Assembly: GCF_027213645.1 (NCBI RefSeq) | Contig: NZ_JAPWGL010000002.1 | Location: 62,001 to 126,000, forward strand | Length of the DNA: 64,000 bases | Origin: Pedobacter rhodius | GTDB taxonomy: Bacteria; Bacteroidota; Bacteroidia; Sphingobacteriales; Sphingobacteriaceae | Direction: 5' to 3' | Shown: in pieces, positions 53,682 to 62,162 of the stretch | Layout of the letters: every line of letters starts with the position of its first letter | Position numbering within the stretch: the stretch's first letter is position 1 | Translations under genes and position numbers: made by a program | The notes under the pieces: generated by a model | What the model was told of the DNA's origin: nothing | Database searches by the model: none | What the model saw: only the letters and a program-made list of their open reading frames with translations

Positions 53682-54368
53682 CTAAGTGATCCGTTTTTCG
53701 TTAATCGATTTTACCCATTTAGTTTTTTCACATTTCGGGCAAATTTGTTGCCTGCTTTGTTTTAGCTTTAAAGTATGGCCACAAAACGAACAGGAATATA
53801 GACCTTCCTTCTTAATTTCATCACTTTGTTGTTCAAATAAATCCGGTAAAATTGGAAGTCCATATTTTATATCTTCATCAGCATAATAAAAAATACTTAA
53901 CTCACCGGATGTTTCAATAATTGTCAGTTTTACTTGCCCAAGATGAGAAATACTTTTTTGCCTGAGTTCAGAAAAAAATTCATCCTGAGCAAGTGGTTCT
54001 TTTTTAAAATTTTCGATAGAAAATTCGCCGTCCTTTATTAAACAAGTAGAGGTTCCTTCAATAATTTTTTCGATTTTATTACTTTTCGCAACAAGGTACG
54101 ATGTGAGTTTATAAGCGCCGACAACAACCGCAAAAACGAGTATTGCCGAGCCTAAACCAACTTCTTTGTAGAACATAGGGTCGCCGGCCGCCGAGCCTAG
54201 ACTGATAATAACAACCAATTCAAAAACGGAAAGTTGTTTAACGCCTCTTTTCCCTAACAGTCTTAAACTGAATAGTATTATGATGTACATAATAAATGTA
54301 CGAATCATAATTTCCGGGATAAAAGCCCAGTTTTCATCTCCAAGGAGCATTTTTTCAAAATCAGGCAT
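53682..54368 (-). CDS. DUF421 membrane protein with a C-terminal zinc ribbon
   Basis: A 228-residue YetF/YcaP-type protein. Three helices (about 18-37, 45-60 and 69-89) precede the DUF421 cytoplasmic part (IEGTSTCLIKDGEFSIENFKKEPLAQDEFFSELRQKSISHLGQVKLTIIETSGELSIFYY). The last 40 residues add an extra module with two CxxC pairs (YSCSFCGH and ICPKCEK), a zinc ribbon unlike the usual DUF421 ending. DUF421 proteins of Firmicutes have been linked to spore and envelope functions; the role here is unknown. It is convergent with the NTF2-like gene (8 bases apart). Confidence 0.85.
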   Translation of the reverse strand: MPDFEKMLLGDENWAFIPEIMIRTFIMYIIILFSLRLLGKRGVKQLSVFELVVIISLGSAAGDPMFYKEVGLGSAILVFAVVVGAYKLTSYLVAKSNKIEKIIEGTSTCLIKDGEFSIENFKKEPLAQDEFFSELRQKSISHLGQVKLTIIETSGELSIFYYADEDIKYGLPILPDLFEQQSDEIKKEGLYSCSFCGHTLKLKQSRQQICPKCEKTKWVKSINEKRIT

Positions 54369-54502
54369 AGCGCTTATTTGTTTTACTATAAACTCAATTA
54401 TGCACGCTTTGTTTAATCGACATCATATAATCATCGTTTTAAAACATTATCAATCCGATTTTGTATTAGCATAGTTATAAAACTTAAAATAAAAAATATC
54501 CA

Positions 54503-54865
54503 TTGAAAAGAGTACTGGTTGTAGATGATGATCCTGATATTTTAGAAGTATTTCAACTTGCGTTAGAAGCGGAAAACTACAGTGTTTACCCCTTATTGTC
54601 GCCTCGATTTATTTTTAAGACCATTAAAGATTTCAACCCCGATTTGATAATTCTGGATGTTATGCTGAATGGTATGGATGGAAGGGCAGTTTTTAAGCAA
54701 CTGCGTTCAAATCCTGAAACAGAAGAAATTCCTGTAATTATGGCTTCAGCCAGGTACGATGAAAATTACATTGTTTCACAGAAATATCACCCTGACGATT
54801 ACCTGGAAAAGCCATTTAACATGACGGTAATGCTTCAAAAAGTAAATAAGTTAACTGAAAATTAA
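54503..54865 (+). CDS. Single-domain response regulator
   Basis: A 120-residue receiver domain with no output domain: acidic pocket VVDDDPD (about 7-12), phosphoacceptor D52 in LIILDVMLNGMDG, S82 in MASARYD and K103 in LEKPFN. The start is the TTG at 54503 (Leu-Lys-Arg-Val-Leu-Val); no ATG is nearby in frame. No kinase is adjacent. It lies 10 bases before the outer-membrane protein gene, so the two may be cotranscribed. It may act like CheY/Spo0F, relaying phosphate. Confidence 0.88.
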   Translation: MKRVLVVDDDPDILEVFQLALEAENYSVYPLLSPRFIFKTIKDFNPDLIILDVMLNGMDGRAVFKQLRSNPETEEIPVIMASARYDENYIVSQKYHPDDYLEKPFNMTVMLQKVNKLTEN

Positions 54866-54875
54866 AACCCTTAAT

Positions 54876-55505
54876 ATGAAATTAAAACTACTAACACCGA
54901 TTGCTTTGCTTCTTGCAACATTGTCGATTAATGCTAAAGCACAAACCGGTCGACCAGATAAACTATATTCCATGAGTGGAATCGGTTTTGCGCTTCCGGT
55001 TGGAGAAAGTGCTGATTACTTAAAAGCAAAATTTTCTACATCATTAGGAATAAACCTTGGCTTGGGCGATGGCGGATTATTCCTCTACCCTAAAGTTAGT
55101 TTACATGCCTTCCAATTTAACCAGATTACGCCAGATGCCGGATATAATTATACAATACAGAAAGGCCGTGCAACAACTTACCTGTTAAACGTAGCCTTGG
55201 GTTATCGTAAAATTGTAGACAAATGGGCTTTCTATGGTTTCGCAGGCGGCGGTGGCGGGTTCATACTAACACCACAAGCAGGTGTAAATGCACAAACTTT
55301 ACAGGTTACCATGGATAACAAAACAAATAGCACGGGCATTATCGAAGCAGGCGGTGGCATAGAATATAACATCGGTGGTGCTAACCTGTTTGCTGAAGTA
55401 AGTTACATGTACGGTTTTGGTAAAATACAGAACAGGGTTTTTAATACAGTGCCAATTTCTATCGGAATAAAGCCTAACCTTAGTAAATTATTAAAAAAAC
55501 TATAA
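54876..55505 (+). CDS. Outer-membrane beta-barrel protein (OmpW/OprF-like)
   Basis: A 209-residue protein with a signal peptide (MKLKLLTPIALLLATLSINAKAQ). The rest consists of amphipathic beta-strands with Gly/aromatic turns (YSMSGIGFALPVGESADYLKAKFSTSLGINLGLGDGGLFLYPKVSLHAFQF, ALGYRKIVDKWAFYGFAGGGGGFILTP, GGGIEYNIGGANLFAEVSYMYGFGKI, and a C-terminal VPISIGIKPNL), as in small eight-stranded barrels. It follows the response regulator by 10 bases. A terminator lies just after it. Confidence 0.82.
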   Translation: MKLKLLTPIALLLATLSINAKAQTGRPDKLYSMSGIGFALPVGESADYLKAKFSTSLGINLGLGDGGLFLYPKVSLHAFQFNQITPDAGYNYTIQKGRATTYLLNVALGYRKIVDKWAFYGFAGGGGGFILTPQAGVNAQTLQVTMDNKTNSTGIIEAGGGIEYNIGGANLFAEVSYMYGFGKIQNRVFNTVPISIGIKPNLSKLLKKL

Positions 55506-55527
55506 AAATTTACTTATACAAGTATTG

Positions 55528-55566
55528 AAGCGACATCGTTTATACGATAGTCGCTTTTTTTATTTT
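55528..55566 (+). terminator. Terminator after the outer-membrane barrel gene
   Basis: aagcgacatcgt/acgatagtcgctt form a stem with one bulged base and loop ttat, followed by a run of T. It lies about 22 bases after the stop at 55505. Confidence 0.8.
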
Positions 55567-55660
55567 TAAGATTCAGCGCCAGTTTTAAGTATAAAAAAAG
55601 TAGACCTTTATTATTCAAAAAATAATCCGACAAACTATTTTAATACTAATTATTTTAGCA

Positions 55661-55668
55661 TAGATTTG
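55661..55668 (+). promoter_or_regulatory. Candidate promoter of the DnaQ/GIY-YIG gene
   Basis: TAGATTTG matches TAnnTTTG exactly, and TTTT at 55638-55641 lies 19 bases upstream (one base off TTTG), the expected spacing. The ATG at 55685 is 17 bases downstream. Confidence 0.55.
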
Positions 55669-55684
55669 TATTAAAATCATTTCA

Positions 55685-57058
55685 ATGTTATATGCAGTTG
55701 TAGATATAGAAACCACGGGTGGCCATGCTTCGGCAAATGGCATAACTGAAGTTGCTATTAATATTCATGATGATAACAAAATTGTCGAAAGTTTTACAAC
55801 GCTGATAAACCCTAAACGGGATGTTCCTGTTTACATTACTGCATTAACAGGAATTGATAATGAAATGTTGAGAGACGCGCCGGTTTTTGAAGATGTGGCA
55901 TTACAGATTTACCAGCTTTTGAACAACAAAATTTTTGTTGCACATAACGTTAACTTTGATTACTCATTCCTTAAACACCACCTTGCTGCAGCCGGTTATG
56001 ATTTACAATGCAGAAAACTCTGCACCGTTCGGATGAGCAGAAAAATTTTCCCGGGAAAAGTTTCTTACAGTTTAGGCAAGCTTTGCAATGCGCTTCAGAT
56101 TCCCCTTCAAAACCGGCATCGCGCCGCTGGTGACGCCGATGCTACGAGCATACTTTTTAACCTTTTGCTCCAACATGATGCTGAAGGTGTAGTTGCTGAA
56201 ATGCTTAAAAAAACCTCAAAAGAACAGGTACTGCCTCCAAACCTCGACAAGGCAGCAATTTTGAAATTGCCAAACCAGCCGGGTGTTTATTATTTTAAAG
56301 ACAGTAAGGGCAAAATTGTTTACGTTGGTAAGGCGAAAGATTTAAAGAAACGTGTTACAAGCCATTTTACCGGAAACCAACCAAACAGACAGCGGCAGGA
56401 ATTTTTAAGAACCATACATCACATAGACTATGTAATCTGCGGAACGGAATTAATGGCATTAATTTTAGAAGCTAATGAAATTAAGCGGCTTTGGCCTGAA
56501 AATAACCGCGCCATGAAACGCTATGAACATAAATACGATTTATATGTTTTTGAAGATCAAAATGGTTATTTAAGACTGGCGATTGATAAACACAAGCAAA
56601 ACAACAAGGCTTTACAAAGTTTTAATAATCTGCTGGAAGGATATAACTTTCTTAATCAAATAATCGATAAATACCAGCTCTGTGCAAGGTTATGTTATTT
56701 ACAAAAAACAGCAACAAAATGCAAAGCACATGAAAACGGACAATGTTTTGGTGCCTGTAGCGGAATAGAAACAGTAGCTGTTTATAATAAGCGTTTAAAT
56801 GCTGCGCTTGAAGATCTTCAAAATATGCAGCCAAGTTTTGCCCTAATTGATGAAGGCCGGAAGGATGAAGAACTGAGTTGCCTGATTGTAGAGAAAGGAA
56901 AGTTTTATGGAATGGGCTATTTTACGGATAAGAATTACTTATCAGATGGCCTGGCACCCATCAAGGAAAACTTATCAATATACCAATCTAACAGCTACAT
57001 ACTTAATTTGATTCTTAACCACGCGGAGTTACATCCTCAAAAATTATATAAATTGTAA
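55685..57058 (+). CDS. DnaQ-like exonuclease fused to a GIY-YIG (UvrC/Cho-like) nuclease
   Basis: A 457-residue two-domain nuclease. Residues 1-170 are a DEDDh 3'-5' exonuclease: VDIETTGG with D7/E9, then AHNVNFDYSFLKHHL and HRAAGDADATS. From about 195 comes a GIY-YIG domain (LPNQPGVYYFKDSKGKIVYVGKAKDLKKRVTSHF), then a UvrC-like Cys cluster (CARLCYLQ..., CKAHENGQCFGACSG), which in UvrC binds an iron-sulfur cluster. It probably processes DNA flaps or damaged strands. The YjbR gene follows one base after the stop. Confidence 0.92.
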   Translation: MLYAVVDIETTGGHASANGITEVAINIHDDNKIVESFTTLINPKRDVPVYITALTGIDNEMLRDAPVFEDVALQIYQLLNNKIFVAHNVNFDYSFLKHHLAAAGYDLQCRKLCTVRMSRKIFPGKVSYSLGKLCNALQIPLQNRHRAAGDADATSILFNLLLQHDAEGVVAEMLKKTSKEQVLPPNLDKAAILKLPNQPGVYYFKDSKGKIVYVGKAKDLKKRVTSHFTGNQPNRQRQEFLRTIHHIDYVICGTELMALILEANEIKRLWPENNRAMKRYEHKYDLYVFEDQNGYLRLAIDKHKQNNKALQSFNNLLEGYNFLNQIIDKYQLCARLCYLQKTATKCKAHENGQCFGACSGIETVAVYNKRLNAALEDLQNMQPSFALIDEGRKDEELSCLIVEKGKFYGMGYFTDKNYLSDGLAPIKENLSIYQSNSYILNLILNHAELHPQKLYKL

Positions 57059-57059
57059 C

Positions 57060-57374
57060 ATGACAGCCGATTGGATTAAAGGTTTATGTATGCAGTTTGA
57101 CAATGTTAGCGAGCATCCTCATTTTTTTAAAAAAGCATATAAAGTAAAAAATAAAGTTTTTGCCACCCTCGATTTTGATAAACTTAAAGTTTCCTTAAAG
57201 TTATCCGAAATTGACCAGTCGGTTTTTTGTAATTTCAGTCCGGAAAAAATTTATCCTGCAAACGGCGCCTGGGGTAGACAAGGCTGGACAATTTTTGAGT
57301 TTTACGACTTAAAATCCGAAATGATTGAAGATGCAATTACACTTTCCTACAATAATGTGCAGCCTAAAAAATAA
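57060..57374 (+). CDS. MmcQ/YjbR-family DNA-binding protein
   Basis: A 104-residue protein of the YjbR fold (double-wing, CyaY-like): MQFDNVSEHPHFFKKAYKVKNKVFATLDFDKLKVSLKLSEIDQSVFCNF, then EKIYPANGAWGRQGWTIFEFYDLKSEMIEDAITLSYNNV. Length and order of motifs fit. Such proteins bind DNA and are often near DNA-modification or resistance genes. It starts one base after the DnaQ/GIY-YIG stop, so the two are cotranscribed. No catalytic function is known. Confidence 0.85.
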   Translation: MTADWIKGLCMQFDNVSEHPHFFKKAYKVKNKVFATLDFDKLKVSLKLSEIDQSVFCNFSPEKIYPANGAWGRQGWTIFEFYDLKSEMIEDAITLSYNNVQPKK

Positions 57375-57467
57375 AATTGGCTGAAATAGCCCGTTATTTT
57401 TCTGCTTTGGCAGCCTGATTTCCCTGACAGGTTGCTTATCTTTATAGAAAACAAATATAAAAACGTT

Positions 57468-57884
57468 ATGACAAAATCAATTTGGATAAATCTTCCCGTT
57501 AATGATGTAAGTAAATCAAAAGAGTTTTTTACACAAATCGGTTTTACACCTAATTCGCAGTACGGCTCGAATGATGATTCTGCTTCTTTTCTGGTTGGCG
57601 ATAGCAAACTTGTAATTATGCTTTTTAAAAAGGCTTTGTACGAATCTTTTGCTGGTAATACCGTAGCAAGTCCTATATCCGGTACCGAAGTTTTATTTTC
57701 TATAGATGCCGAAAGCCCCGAAGAAGTTGACGATTTAGCTAAAAAAGTTGTCGCAGCCGGAGGTACAATTTACGGTGAACCCGGTTATAAAGATGGCTGG
57801 ATGTATGGTTGTGGATTTATTGATTTAGATGGACAACGCTGGAATATTCTTTATATGGATTTAAGTAAAATGCCTTTGGGCTAG
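57468..57884 (+). CDS. VOC-family (glyoxalase/bleomycin-resistance-like) protein
   Basis: A 138-residue protein with paired beta-alpha-beta-beta-beta units: MTKSIWINLPVNDVSKSKEFFTQIGFTPNSQYGSNDDSASFLVGDSKLVIMLF, then GTEVLFSIDAESPEEVDDLAKKVVAAGGTIYGEPGYKDGWMYGCGFIDLDGQRWNILYMD. The ending DLDGQRWNIL is the common DPDGH-like VOC motif. Members are metal enzymes or ligand binders. The ATG at 57468 is preferred to one at 57432 because the domain begins at once. Substrate unknown. Confidence 0.88.
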   Translation: MTKSIWINLPVNDVSKSKEFFTQIGFTPNSQYGSNDDSASFLVGDSKLVIMLFKKALYESFAGNTVASPISGTEVLFSIDAESPEEVDDLAKKVVAAGGTIYGEPGYKDGWMYGCGFIDLDGQRWNILYMDLSKMPLG

Positions 57885-57913
57885 TATATTATATCAAACG
57901 AATTTCTATAGCT

Positions 57914-58348
57914 ATGAAAACTGATGCATTAATTGTTGAACATACATACAACGTACCTGCAAATAAAATCTGGAGCGCCTTAACAGATAACAACGAGATA
58001 AAAAAATGGTATTTTCAGTTAAAAGATTTTAAACCTGAAGTTGGCTTTAAATTTGATTTTCTGGGTGGCCCGGAAGAAGGTCCTCATTTTTTACACCTAT
58101 GTGAAATAACACAGCTGATTGAGGAAAGGAAATTAGCCTACTCCTGGAGATACGACGGTTATCCCGGTAATTCAGAAGTTTGCTGGGAATTATTTGAAAA
58201 AGCTGACCAGACCCGGGTTGTAATTACACATTCGGGTATAGAAAGTTTTTCAGAAAATGGAAAAGATTTTGCTAAAGATAGTTTTAAAGGTGGATGGACA
58301 TATTTTTTGAACGATGCGTTGAAAAATTACCTGGAGCGTGAAGCGTAA
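57914..58348 (+). CDS. SRPBCC/AHSA1-like START-domain protein
   Basis: A 144-residue protein with the AHSA1 pattern: LIVEHTYNVPANKIWSALTDNNEIKKWYFQLKDFKPEVGFKFDFLGGPEEGPHFLHLCEITQLIEERKLAYSWRYDGYPGNSEVCWELFEKADQTRVVITHSGIESF, ending in a helix (GGWTYFLNDALKNYLE). It is a typical small START-fold ligand binder. It starts 30 bases after the VOC gene and may share its message. Confidence 0.88.
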   Translation: MKTDALIVEHTYNVPANKIWSALTDNNEIKKWYFQLKDFKPEVGFKFDFLGGPEEGPHFLHLCEITQLIEERKLAYSWRYDGYPGNSEVCWELFEKADQTRVVITHSGIESFSENGKDFAKDSFKGGWTYFLNDALKNYLEREA

Positions 58349-58380
58349 TATTTTCAAAAATTTGTATCATAAATTCGCAT

Positions 58381-58471
58381 GTCATCCTGCACCTAGCCTT
58401 CACTGAGCGAAGCCGAAGTGAAGGACTTACAAAAACTGCCGTTTAGAGCGTTTCGACAAGCTCAACGTGAC
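58381..58471. repeat. 91-bp repeat element with GTCA/TGAC ends and an inner hairpin
   Basis: Begins gtcatcctgc and ends caacgtgac, with an inner 8-bp stem ccttcact (58397-58404) and agtgaagg (58417-58424). The aagctcaacgtgacaaa end and the cttcactgagcgaagccgaag middle are of the REP-like type common in Sphingobacteriaceae. It lies between convergent genes. Confidence 0.6.
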
Positions 58472-58519
58472 AAAATCTAAAGATAAATTGATTTATGGTA
58501 CAGTCTCTTGATATTGAAG

Positions 58520-59785
58520 CTATATTTCCTCCAATGCTGATTTAATCGCATCATAAATATAATCTAAATCCTCATTACTGATTACGTAGGGAGGTAAAAT
58601 ATAAATGATATTCCCTAATGGCCTCAAAATTATGCCCTTATCCAAAAAATAAGTATAAAGCAGGTTACGTAAATTACTCAGGTAAGAAGTCTCATTTCCG
58701 GTTTCCCACTCAATGGCAATAATGGTTCCGGTTTGGCGGATGGCTTTAACTTTTGAGTGAGATTTAATTTCTTCTAAAAAAACAGCATGCCTTGCCTCTA
58801 TCCTTTTGATGTTTTCGAGTGTCTCATTCTCCAAAAGAATATCTAAGCTAGCAAGCGATGCCACACAAGCAATCGGGTTGGCGGTAAACGAATGACCGTG
58901 GTAAAGGGTTTTTAATTTATCGTCGCTTAGAAAAGCATCAAATATTTCATTTGTACAAGTTGTTACCCCCAGTGGCATTGTTCCACCGGTTAAACCTTTA
59001 CTCAAACAAAATATATCGGGTTTATTATCCAGCTTTTCACATGCAAAATATGTTCCTGTTCTTCCGAATCCGGTCATCACTTCATCCGCTATGGCGAGTA
59101 TATTTGCTTCTTTACAGGCTGACAAAAGCGCATCAAGGTATTTGGCTTCATACATTAACATGCCACCGGAACCCAAAATAAGCGGTTCAAAGATGAAACA
59201 GGCCACATCAGATTTTAAATCTAAGATTTTAGTTTTGAGCTTTTCGATATTATCATGGTTAGGTAAATCGATGAACTCAACGTCAAATAATAAATTATTA
59301 AATGCATCCGTAAAAATACTGCGCCCGCTTACCGACATCGCGCCAAAAGTATCGCCATGGTAGGCATTTTTGAAAGCCAGAATCTTGGTTTTTGGTTTGC
59401 CCTTGTTATTCCAGTATTGCAAACACATTTTCAAGGCCACTTCAACAGCCGTCGAACCATTATCGGTATAAAAAACTTTATCCTGCTTTCCCGGAAGAAG
59501 TGGTAACAATCGCTCCGCCAGTAAAACTGCAGGTTCATGCGTAAAACCGGCAAAAATAACATGTTCTAAAACATTTAACTGTGCTGCAACTTTCTTCGCA
59601 ATATGCGGATGCGCATGCCCGTGAATATTTACCCACCAGGAAGAAACAGCATCTATGTAGCGCCTTCCATTTTCATCAAAAACATATACACCCGCTCCCC
59701 TTACAATTGGAATGTGTGGCAATGCATTTTTCATTTGTGTATACGGATGCCAGATTACTTTCTTATCCCTTTCTATCAAACTCAT
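58520..59785 (-). CDS. bioA: Adenosylmethionine-8-amino-7-oxononanoate aminotransferase
   Basis: A 421-residue PLP aminotransferase of biotin synthesis: it converts KAPA to DAPA with SAM as amino donor. WHPYTQMKNALPHIPIVRGAGVYVFDENGRRYIDAVSSWWVNIHGHAHP is the BioA opening; PLP Lys263 is in CLSKGLTGGTMPLGVT; AIADEVMTGFGRTG and YHGHSFTANPIACVA follow. It is the last gene of an overlapping operon and its start overlaps the CPBP gene by 23 bases. No other biotin gene is in the window. Confidence 0.96.
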   Translation of the reverse strand: MSLIERDKKVIWHPYTQMKNALPHIPIVRGAGVYVFDENGRRYIDAVSSWWVNIHGHAHPHIAKKVAAQLNVLEHVIFAGFTHEPAVLLAERLLPLLPGKQDKVFYTDNGSTAVEVALKMCLQYWNNKGKPKTKILAFKNAYHGDTFGAMSVSGRSIFTDAFNNLLFDVEFIDLPNHDNIEKLKTKILDLKSDVACFIFEPLILGSGGMLMYEAKYLDALLSACKEANILAIADEVMTGFGRTGTYFACEKLDNKPDIFCLSKGLTGGTMPLGVTTCTNEIFDAFLSDDKLKTLYHGHSFTANPIACVASLASLDILLENETLENIKRIEARHAVFLEEIKSHSKVKAIRQTGTIIAIEWETGNETSYLSNLRNLLYTYFLDKGIILRPLGNIIYILPPYVISNEDLDYIYDAIKSALEEI

Positions 59786-60632
59786 GATTATTTTCTATTT
59801 CTAAAACAGGTTTTATACGGGTTTTAATGATTAACAAAATAACGCAAATCATTAATATAAATGTGCAAATTATTGAACCTTCTATACCGAAGGCGCCACC
59901 GGAAAGTATTGCATTTCCTTTTGGTGTGGCCATAATCAATCCGGGTTGACTGATGCCACTAACCTTAAAACCCAGTAAATTTCCCTGGGTGAAATTCCAG
60001 CCGAAATGAATGCCAACAGCCCACCAAATATTTCTTTTCAATAAAGTAATCATCGAAAATAAAATACCACATAAAGAAATATTCAGCATTGCAAGCATGG
60101 AAAAATCCGGATTAGAAAGGTGAATCAACCCAAACAAGAAGCCATTTAAGAATATGCTAACCGGAATGGAGTAACGCTCTGCAAAAACCACTAACGGAAA
60201 GCTCCGGAAGGTAAATTCTTCAAAAAGACCAGCCATAATAAAGAACAAAAGATAGCCTGCAATATTTAAAGGTAGTATTTTGGTTTCAGTAAATGCAACA
60301 TTTCCGGTGAGGTACATGATTAAAGAACAACATCCAATTAACAGCAATCCTAATGCACTGCCTTTCAGAAATGGAAAAAATGCATTTTGCGTTATAAAAA
60401 CCGTCTCAAAATTTCTTGTTGGAAAAGTCTGGAAAACCATTAGCAGAGCACCAGTAACAATTAACACCGCACCGAATTCATAAAACAATTGACCAGACAA
60501 ACTATCCTGGGAAAATTTGAATACTTCAAATTGGGTTAGAAAACCAAAAGGTATTGACCAAAGAAAAATAAATAGAACAAAAATGACTACCCTGATGATG
60601 GGTTTAAGGTAATAAAGAAATTTATTTTCCAT
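59763..60632 (-). CDS. CPBP-family intramembrane metalloprotease (Abi/CAAX-like)
   Basis: A 289-residue membrane protein with about eight helices. The CPBP motifs are GLFEEFTFRSFP (EExxxR), FLFGLIHLSNP (His) and HFGWNFTQGNLLGFKV (HxxxN). Members cleave membrane peptides or act as immunity/abortive-infection proteins. The ATG at 60632 overlaps the NUDIX gene end by 11 bases, and the gene overlaps bioA by 23. The actual substrate is unknown. Confidence 0.9.
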   Translation of the reverse strand: MENKFLYYLKPIIRVVIFVLFIFLWSIPFGFLTQFEVFKFSQDSLSGQLFYEFGAVLIVTGALLMVFQTFPTRNFETVFITQNAFFPFLKGSALGLLLIGCCSLIMYLTGNVAFTETKILPLNIAGYLLFFIMAGLFEEFTFRSFPLVVFAERYSIPVSIFLNGFLFGLIHLSNPDFSMLAMLNISLCGILFSMITLLKRNIWWAVGIHFGWNFTQGNLLGFKVSGISQPGLIMATPKGNAILSGGAFGIEGSIICTFILMICVILLIIKTRIKPVLEIENNHEFDRKG

Positions 60633-61077
60633 TAACAATGAATTGTTCCTTTAATAATTGTGCAACCGTTTTATCGGTTTTGAAAGTGATGTCATCAATA
60701 GATAAATCCTGAATTTTAACCCAACGGAATGCCTGAAGGATATCGCCCTCCCCATCAAAATCATATATCTTTTCTTTAAATGATAATTTCAAAGGTTCCT
60801 TTTCTTTAACCAAATAATAAACACTTATCACCTGACTATCATTGAAAGCCGACTTTTCAAAAAAATCTGTGGTGTAGAAATGCGCTATTATATCTATTTC
60901 AGCATTGCATTCTTCTATAAATTCTCTTTTTAATCCGTCAATTAACCCCTCGCCCAATTCAAGGCCACCACCTGGAAATTTACTGAAACGAAAGCCATAT
61001 TCTTCTTCATCACTAATTAAAACTTCGTTATTCTGATTTATCAGTAAACCATAAACCCTCACATTAAAGTAGCTCAT
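60622..61077 (-). CDS. NUDIX hydrolase
   Basis: A 151-residue protein with the Nudix box: GGGLELGEGLIDGLKREFIEECNAEI near 36-61 (G-x5-E-x7-REUxEExG-type). It removes the terminal part of nucleoside-diphosphate-linked compounds. The start FNVRVYGLLINQNNEVLISDEEEYGFRFSKFP is typical. It overlaps the CDF gene by 14 bases and the CPBP gene by 11, so the three are translationally coupled. Confidence 0.9.
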   Translation of the reverse strand: MSYFNVRVYGLLINQNNEVLISDEEEYGFRFSKFPGGGLELGEGLIDGLKREFIEECNAEIDIIAHFYTTDFFEKSAFNDSQVISVYYLVKEKEPLKLSFKEKIYDFDGEGDILQAFRWVKIQDLSIDDITFKTDKTVAQLLKEQFIVNGK

Positions 61078-62050
61078 TTTCGAAGTGCTTTTTGTTTTTA
61101 ATTACAATTTCTGGTGTCCAGATAATCTCTTTTCTGAAAGTTTCTGTTCTTACAGGACATTCACTCATATGGCAGTAGTGGCAACATGCAGGTAAGCAGG
61201 GATCAGCATGAATGAAGAGCTCTGCTTTTCTGAAACCACTTTTATTGATGAGTTCATCTATCTGGGAAATTTCTCTATGAACCTTATTTAAATCAAAATA
61301 ATAAGGTAGCGTTACATGACAATCCATATGAAACTCCGTACCATATTGTTGCGTACGAAGATTATGTACATCAATCCATGGATTATGCCTGTTCTCCTGC
61401 AAAACGTTAACAACTTCTTTTACCAAAGTAGAATCGCTTTCATCCATTAAGCCACCCACAGATCCCCTGGTTAACTGATAGCCTGAATAAACAATGTAAA
61501 ATCCAACCAATGCAGAAAGCAGGCTATCGAACCAAATAATATTTGTAAGTTGAATTAAAATTAAGCCGACAACAATGGCTATACTTGTGTAGGTATCCGT
61601 AAGCAAGTGCTTTCCATCTGCCTGAAGCGTAATTGAATGTTCATCTTTACCAACATTTATCAGGTATAGTCCAACAATCATATTAATCAGTCCGGTAATG
61701 CCAATTATTAAAGTACCTTCTAATAGCTGACCTATGGCATGAGGATAAATTAAATTGTAGGAAGATTTGAAAATAATAATTACACCTGCAATTAAAATTA
61801 ATATTCCCTCAACAAAGGCGGAAAAAAATTCTACTTTACCATGGCCGTAAGGATGATTTTCATCACGTGGTTGTGTACTCAGGTAAATACTGTAGAATGC
61901 AAAACTACCTGCAATTACATTAACAATACTTTCCGCTGCATCGGTTAAAATTGCATTAGATTCGGTAATAAAGTATGCAACAAATTTAGCCAGCATTAAT
62001 ATAACGCTTACTGCTAATGAAATTATAATAGCTCTTTTCTTTACTGACAC
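61064..62050 (-). CDS. Cation diffusion facilitator (CDF) family transporter
   Basis: A 328-residue metal/proton antiporter with six helices. SNAILTDAAESIVNVIAGSFAF and YGHGKVEFFSAFVEGILI are family motifs, with metal site D/H patterns in helices 2 and 5 (GKHLLTDTYTSI). A C-terminal ferredoxin-like domain ends in a Cys/His-rich segment (DPCLPACCHYCHMSECPVR) that probably binds zinc or another metal. It exports divalent metals from the cytosol. The start is a GTG at 62050 (Val-Ser-Val-Lys-Lys); no early ATG exists. It begins the CDF-NUDIX-CPBP-bioA operon. Confidence 0.93.
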   Translation of the reverse strand: MSVKKRAIIISLAVSVILMLAKFVAYFITESNAILTDAAESIVNVIAGSFAFYSIYLSTQPRDENHPYGHGKVEFFSAFVEGILILIAGVIIIFKSSYNLIYPHAIGQLLEGTLIIGITGLINMIVGLYLINVGKDEHSITLQADGKHLLTDTYTSIAIVVGLILIQLTNIIWFDSLLSALVGFYIVYSGYQLTRGSVGGLMDESDSTLVKEVVNVLQENRHNPWIDVHNLRTQQYGTEFHMDCHVTLPYYFDLNKVHREISQIDELINKSGFRKAELFIHADPCLPACCHYCHMSECPVRTETFRKEIIWTPEIVIKNKKHFENELL

Positions 62051-62136
62051 GAGGATTTTTTTTCAAAAATACGCTTATGCAAGAAATTAAATGAGAAAAA
62101 CTCAGTCTTTTTTAGTGCAGAATAATATTTGGTTTA

Positions 62137-62144
62137 TATATTTG
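62137..62144 (+). promoter_or_regulatory. Candidate -7 box of the aminotransferase gene
   Basis: TATATTTG matches TAnnTTTG exactly and is followed by GC, with the ATG at 62163 nineteen bases downstream. The -33 box is weak (TTTA at 62111). Confidence 0.55.
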
Positions 62145-62162
62145 CGTTCAAAGTAATTAACC

